This document shows, one piece after another, positions 39,602 to 42,047 of a stretch of 42,047 nucleotides of DNA. The position numbers were made by a program, and so were the translations under genes. Source of the stretch: a virus; IMG/VR virus record IMGVR_UViG_3300025000_000207, positions 1 to 42,047 of that record. One strand, written 5' to 3'. How positions within the stretch are numbered: the stretch's first letter is position 1; every line of letters begins with the position of its first letter. The notes below the pieces were generated by a model. The model worked only from the letters and a program-made list of their open reading frames with translations. It was not told the origin of the DNA and did not search any database.

Positions 39602-39620
39602 GTTTATCATGATAATAAAC
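39602..39620. promoter_or_regulatory. Imperfect 19-bp palindrome, copy 4
   Basis: GTTTATCATGATAATAAAC on the plus strand; its minus-strand reading matches the 5877 site at 14 of 19 positions with only transition differences. The bases after it (AGATA) also match those after copy 1. It is flanked by direct GTGTATC repeats on the minus strand and stands upstream of the 39545 gene. Confidence 0.5.
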
Positions 39621-39630
39621 AGATACACAT

Positions 39631-39855
39631 TTACCCATCCTTGCTTTCTTCTCGGCGGATTTCGTCCAGCCGAAGCAAAACAGCCTCCCGCGCAAACGTC
39701 GAAATCGGCATGCCCCGCCGTCCAACCTCCCTCAGCAACTCATCCACGCGCCCCTCCGGGACGCCGAATGAGTAACGACACTTCGTAACCCTGCTTTCCG
39801 GTGCCTTATGAGGGGCACCCAGTTTTTTTCGATCATTGGCCGCACTGGATTCCAT
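39631..39855 (-). CDS. Ribbon-helix-helix-type DNA-binding protein, 74 aa
   Basis: ATG 39855 follows AAGGAGAAGTC. The core CRYSFGVPEGRVDELLREV then GMPISTFAREAVLLRLDEI reads as strand-helix-turn-helix of the Arc/MetJ type. As first gene of the leftward early operon, next to the palindromic operators at 39877 and 39934, it resembles Cro-like or Arc-like early repressors. The C-terminus is acidic (RREESKDG). The family call is by pattern. Confidence 0.6.
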   Translation of the reverse strand: MESSAANDRKKLGAPHKAPESRVTKCRYSFGVPEGRVDELLREVGRRGMPISTFAREAVLLRLDEIRREESKDG

Positions 39856-39876
39856 GACTTCTCCTTGCTTTTTTTG

Positions 39877-39892
39877 CTGTAAATAATTACAG
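39877..39892. promoter_or_regulatory. Operator O1, perfect 16-bp palindrome
   Basis: CTGTAA, ATAA, TTACAG forms a perfect inverted repeat just upstream of the early RHH gene. A relative at 39934-39949 (GTGTAAGTAATTTCAA) matches at 13 of 16 positions. The pair likely controls divergent early and repressor promoters. Confidence 0.6.
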
Positions 39893-39933
39893 TCAAACGA
39901 TTGAGCGGGCTCTACCACCCCTCGAACGCCTTG

Positions 39934-39949
39934 GTGTAAGTAATTTCAA
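39934..39949. promoter_or_regulatory. Operator O2, imperfect copy of O1
   Basis: It matches O1 at 13 of 16 positions, 57 bp away centre to centre, before the CI start. Its spacing suggests looping or independent binding by CI or the RHH protein. Confidence 0.5.
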
Positions 39950-39961
39950 GATAAAATTAAA

Positions 39962-39981
39962 TGACATTGGCACTTATGTCA
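39962..39981. promoter_or_regulatory. Inverted repeat TGACAT-N8-ATGTCA at the CI start
   Basis: TGACAT (39962-39967) and ATGTCA (39976-39981) are perfect inverted arms, and TGACATCGGCA near 39992 is a close direct copy. It overlaps the CI start codon at 39976, suggesting autoregulation. Confidence 0.5.
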
Positions 39982-40377
39982 ACAGAAAAAATGACATCGG
40001 CATCCGTAGATGCAATCATAGACAGAATGATTTTTGCCGCGAAAGCCAAGAACCAGCAGGATATGATTGAAAAAATTGGCCTCTCCAGTGGAATAGCCAG
40101 TAAGTGGAGAACTCGAAAAAAAGTGCCAGAGTCCAGCATTTTGAAGGTCGCCAAGGTCATGGGCGTCAGTTCCGAATGGCTCGCAACCGGCGAAGGCGAA
40201 ATGCTTCAATACGCGGGAGTGCCCGCGGTAACCCAGATTCATCGCCGGGTGTCCGACGAAGAATGGCAACTGATCGAGTACTTTGAATGTCTAGGCGAAG
40301 AGCAGCGCCAGTCACTCTTGATCGTGGCCAAAACGATGGCAATGGGTTTACCCGGCAAATCGCCCAAAAAAGACTAG
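39976..40377 (+). CDS. CI-type repressor, HTH-only, 133 aa
   Basis: The product starts MSTEKMTSASVDAIIDRM; ATG 39961 would add five residues but covers the operator. Residues about 9-72 are the Phage_CI_repr HTH domain: AIIDRMIFAAKAKNQQDMIE, then KIGLSSGIASKWRTRKKVPE and VMGVSSEWLATGEGEM. The C-terminal part is short (EEWQLIEYFECLGEEQRQSL) and lacks a LexA-type peptidase, so inactivation cannot be by self-cleavage. No RBS stands before the start, which may point to a leaderless mRNA. A terminator follows. Confidence 0.85.
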   Translation: MSTEKMTSASVDAIIDRMIFAAKAKNQQDMIEKIGLSSGIASKWRTRKKVPESSILKVAKVMGVSSEWLATGEGEMLQYAGVPAVTQIHRRVSDEEWQLIEYFECLGEEQRQSLLIVAKTMAMGLPGKSPKKD

Positions 40378-40379
40378 AC

Positions 40380-40411
40380 GGTTGCCCATGCCCCATCGGC
40401 AACCTTTCTTT
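40380..40411 (+). terminator. Rho-independent terminator after CI
   Basis: GGTTGCC (40380-40386) and GGCAACC (40398-40404) pair perfectly around 11 bases, followed by TTTCTTT. It lies 3 bases after the CI stop, so the next gene needs readthrough or its own promoter. Confidence 0.75.
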
Positions 40412-40427
40412 CAAAAGGAATATCCCC

Positions 40428-40652
40428 GTGTCCAATTTCAGAAAAAGAGTCGAACCGTTGACTCTCGACATAACCGACCAAGGAGAAATTCGCATCACGC
40501 AAGAAGATCCCAAAAAAGAAACCCACTCCATCATCCTTGTCTCACCCGACCAGATAGACCAGTTCATCGACTGGCTTAAGCAGGCCAACGAATCGATAAA
40601 CTCCAATCAGGCGTCCGGCCGATCAAGTTCCGTCGCCCCGGAGCAAATATAG
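40428..40652 (+). CDS. Hypothetical small protein, 74 aa
   Basis: GTG 40428 is favoured by AAGGAAT eight bases before it; the frame continues upstream into the CI terminator without an RBS. The product (VSNFRKRVEPLTLDITDQGE, IRITQEDPKKETHSIILVSP, DQIDQFIDWLKQANESI) looks like a beta-strand pair followed by a helix and a flexible tail. It stands between two repressor-like genes. The role is unknown; an anti-repressor is possible. Confidence 0.5.
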   Translation: MSNFRKRVEPLTLDITDQGEIRITQEDPKKETHSIILVSPDQIDQFIDWLKQANESINSNQASGRSSSVAPEQI

Positions 40653-40671
40653 TGATGCAAATAAAAATAAG

Positions 40672-40713
40672 CTGAGTTTATCGTCATGTCAACGGAAAAA
40701 TTAACTGAGTTTA
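40672..40713. promoter_or_regulatory. Direct repeats CTGAGTTTA around the second repressor start
   Basis: CTGAGTTTA occurs at 40672-40680 and 40705-40713 on the plus strand, and inverted (TAAACTCAG) at 40882-40890 inside the gene. The first two straddle the start codon. This suggests autoregulatory sites. Confidence 0.45.
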
Positions 40714-41129
40714 GCTCTCGATTGAAAGAAGCCAGAGAGCAAAAAAAACTAAGCAAGGCCGAAACAGCTCGGCTCGTTGGCGTTTCGGCGGCGTACATCG
40801 GCCAGCTGGAATCCATGACAGAACTTTACAAAAAAACACCAAGCGTTCTTTTAATCGAAAAGCTTTCCAATGTTCTTGAAATAAACTCAGTTTGGTTATC
40901 CAGCGGCGAGGGCGAAATAAGACCACCACCCTCGGTCGCCGAAACAAAATCGGGCTACGGCAATCAACCCCTGACCGCCGACGAGATGTACCTGATCAAA
41001 ACCTATCGCAAACTGAACCAGGCAGAAAAAGACAAAGTTATTGAAATTGCCGAACTGTATTGTGGAGCGAAAGAGTCGTGGAAAGACGTCGGAGGGGGCT
41101 CAGTCTCGAAGGAATCGAACTCAAAATAG
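40686..41129 (+). CDS. Second XRE-type repressor-like protein, 147 aa
   Basis: ATG 40686 begins MSTEKLTEFSSRLKEAREQK, nearly the same opening as the CI gene (ATGTCAACrGAAAAA). The HTH is KLSKAETARLVGVSAAYIGQ LESM with ELYKKTPSVLLIEKLSNVLE; INSVWLSSGEGEI closes it as in CI-type proteins. The tail (TADEMYLIKTYRKLNQAEKD) carries a helix and no peptidase. No RBS is seen, as for CI. It may regulate an alternative state or the accessory genes. Confidence 0.75.
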   Translation: MSTEKLTEFSSRLKEAREQKKLSKAETARLVGVSAAYIGQLESMTELYKKTPSVLLIEKLSNVLEINSVWLSSGEGEIRPPPSVAETKSGYGNQPLTADEMYLIKTYRKLNQAEKDKVIEIAELYCGAKESWKDVGGGSVSKESNSK

Positions 41130-41181
41130 AGATGAGACGACTTGGTTGGAGAACTACCTGAAATAAATATTTGGAGGAATA

Positions 41182-41562
41182 ATGGGTTTTATTAACAAAC
41201 TGCTTTCAAAATGCCCCGGTGGCCCGGCGAGCACCGCAAAAACCATGTTGAGGTCTTACAATCTTTTCCGCTGCGCCAACCCTGACATGCCGGAAACCGA
41301 TATCTACCGCGATCTTCTGCGGACCAGGTACGCTGTTTTTCGCAAAATGACTCATATCCAAATTGAAAACGCCGCCATCCTCGCCGAGAGCATCGGCGAC
41401 CTGATTTCCATCGTCATATTCCACGATACTCCCATGTCTTTTTCAAGAGACATGATTGGCTATACCCTTGAAGAACTGGACCGGTTTTACATGCAGCACG
41501 CACCAGAAGAACGAAGCTCTCTTGAAAGATCATTTTCAGTCATTCGCGCCTGGTGTTCATAA
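41182..41562 (+). CDS. Accessory protein, 126 aa
   Basis: ATG 41182 follows GGAGGAATA, a strong RBS. The product is helical with several cysteines (LLSKCPGG, LFRCANPDMP, RAWCS). It has SKCPGGPASTAKTMLRSYNL and IVIFHDTPMSFSRDMIGYTL. It may be a lysogenic conversion gene expressed with the repressor. No family is recognised. Base composition is lower in G+C than the virion genes. Confidence 0.6.
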   Translation: MGFINKLLSKCPGGPASTAKTMLRSYNLFRCANPDMPETDIYRDLLRTRYAVFRKMTHIQIENAAILAESIGDLISIVIFHDTPMSFSRDMIGYTLEELDRFYMQHAPEERSSLERSFSVIRAWCS

Positions 41563-41624
41563 TTATTTGGTACATTTTGTTAAGTTTGTAGCGGAGCATC
41601 CGACAACCATACAGGAGGGAACAA

Positions 41625-41906
41625 ATGAAAACAGCAACCATGATTATCGCCGCAATACTTTTACTTGCCGCCATCGCCACCGCCGGCGAATACGTCAACG
41701 GCTACACCCGCAGCGACGGCACCTACGTTTCCGGCCACTTTCGGTCCAGCCCCGACAGCAGCTACAACAACAACTATTCCACCCAAGGCAACACCAACCC
41801 CTACACCGGGCAAGAAGGCACCCAGCGCTCCACCTGGAACGACCGCACCCCCGAATACAACCAGCGCACCACCGGCGATTCCGGCTACAACGACACAAAC
41901 CAATAG
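41625..41906 (+). CDS. Exported small repetitive protein, 93 aa
   Basis: ATG 41625 follows ACAGGAGGGAACAA. A signal peptide (MKTATMIIAAILLLAAIATA) is followed by GEYVNGYTRSDGTYVSGHFR and SSPDSSYNNNYSTQGNTNPY TGQEG. I recall short secreted proteins with the YVxGY(T)RSxGTYV ... NPYTGxxG pattern in many proteobacteria. Its function is unknown, and it could be a host-envelope conversion gene. Confidence 0.65.
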   Translation: MKTATMIIAAILLLAAIATAGEYVNGYTRSDGTYVSGHFRSSPDSSYNNNYSTQGNTNPYTGQEGTQRSTWNDRTPEYNQRTTGDSGYNDTNQ

Positions 41907-41917
41907 CAGGTGAATTC

Positions 41918-42047
41918 ATGCTCCGCTACAAACTCTTACTCCAACGCGCTCTTGACCCCCAAAACAAACGCCCGCCTTCCATGCGCGACCTGTCACGGCA
42001 GTTTGGCTTTCCCGTGACCACCCTCTACAGCTACGTCCAGCTCGACG
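41918..42047 (+). CDS. HTH protein, N-terminal fragment (runs off right edge)
   Basis: ATG 41918 follows AGCAGGTGAATTC. The visible 43 residues (MLRYKLLLQRALDPQNKRPP, SMRDLSRQFGFPVTTLYSYV QLD) read as a helix-turn-helix. It may be a transcription regulator or a recombinase/replication HTH protein. The rest lies beyond the window. Confidence 0.6.
   Translation, partial: MLRYKLLLQRALDPQNKRPPSMRDLSRQFGFPVTTLYSYVQLD

Noticed and set aside
39546-39638. Start at 39638 for the 39114 gene
   Set aside because: It would translate the palindrome and the duplicated leader. The parallel with the Lar-like gene supports 39545.
1-42047. CRISPR array
   Set aside because: No regularly spaced direct repeats with unique spacers were seen. 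Tandem repeats found are coding or iterons.

Overview
This window is one stretch of a temperate tailed phage or prophage, G+C-rich apart from an AT-richer segment around 39.6-41.6 kb. Nearly everything from 1 to about 39.86 kb is encoded on the minus strand in short-spaced or overlapping genes. A small plus-strand block (about 39.98-42.05 kb) carries a CI-type repressor, a second repressor-like protein and accessory genes. Both ends cut through genes, so the phage ends are not seen. No tRNA, rRNA or CRISPR array was seen. The host is probably Gram-negative (lipoprotein, Lar- and Com-type proteins) but I cannot name it. The capsid (N4-gp56 type), P22-type portal, absence of a tape measure and large ejected protein suggest a podovirus.

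Layout read along minus-strand transcription, right to left. (1) 39.98-39.57 kb: control region with two palindromic operators between the repressor and a ribbon-helix-helix early gene. (2) 39.5-36.0 kb: small early genes, many encoding zinc ribbons, including a membrane-anchored Lar-like protein and a broken Com-like gene, then a pair resembling proteins of Firmicutes phages. (3) 35.9-31.6 kb: lipoprotein, SPFH/prohibitin protein, DHH phosphoesterase and a Gp37/Gp68-type protein. (4) 31.5-28.1 kb: C5 cytosine methyltransferase overlapped almost fully by a second open frame, an integron-integrase-like recombinase with an att-like site beside it, a replication initiator carrying iterons, and a helicase-loader-like gene. 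(5) 27.8-1 kb: terminase, Com, portal, scaffold, major capsid, adaptors, large adhesins and tail fibre, small virion proteins and a polyvalent ejection protein running off the left edge.

Working model: the CI and ribbon-helix-helix proteins set the early/lysogeny switch. The initiator gene carries its own origin, as in lambda. Lar, the methyltransferase and the polyvalent protein form an anti-restriction set. The IntI-like enzyme integrates the genome. The late genes assemble a short-tailed virion.

The most unusual signals are: the integron-integrase-type recombinase with its adjacent inverted-arm site; the 292-codon frame overprinted on the methyltransferase; iterons inside the initiator gene; a dispersed 19-bp palindrome upstream of minus-strand genes; a Com-like zinc ribbon whose second cysteine pair is out of frame at an A7 tract; and a duplicated about 54-bp leader before two zinc-ribbon genes. 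No database search was possible. Family names rest on recognised motifs and gene order.
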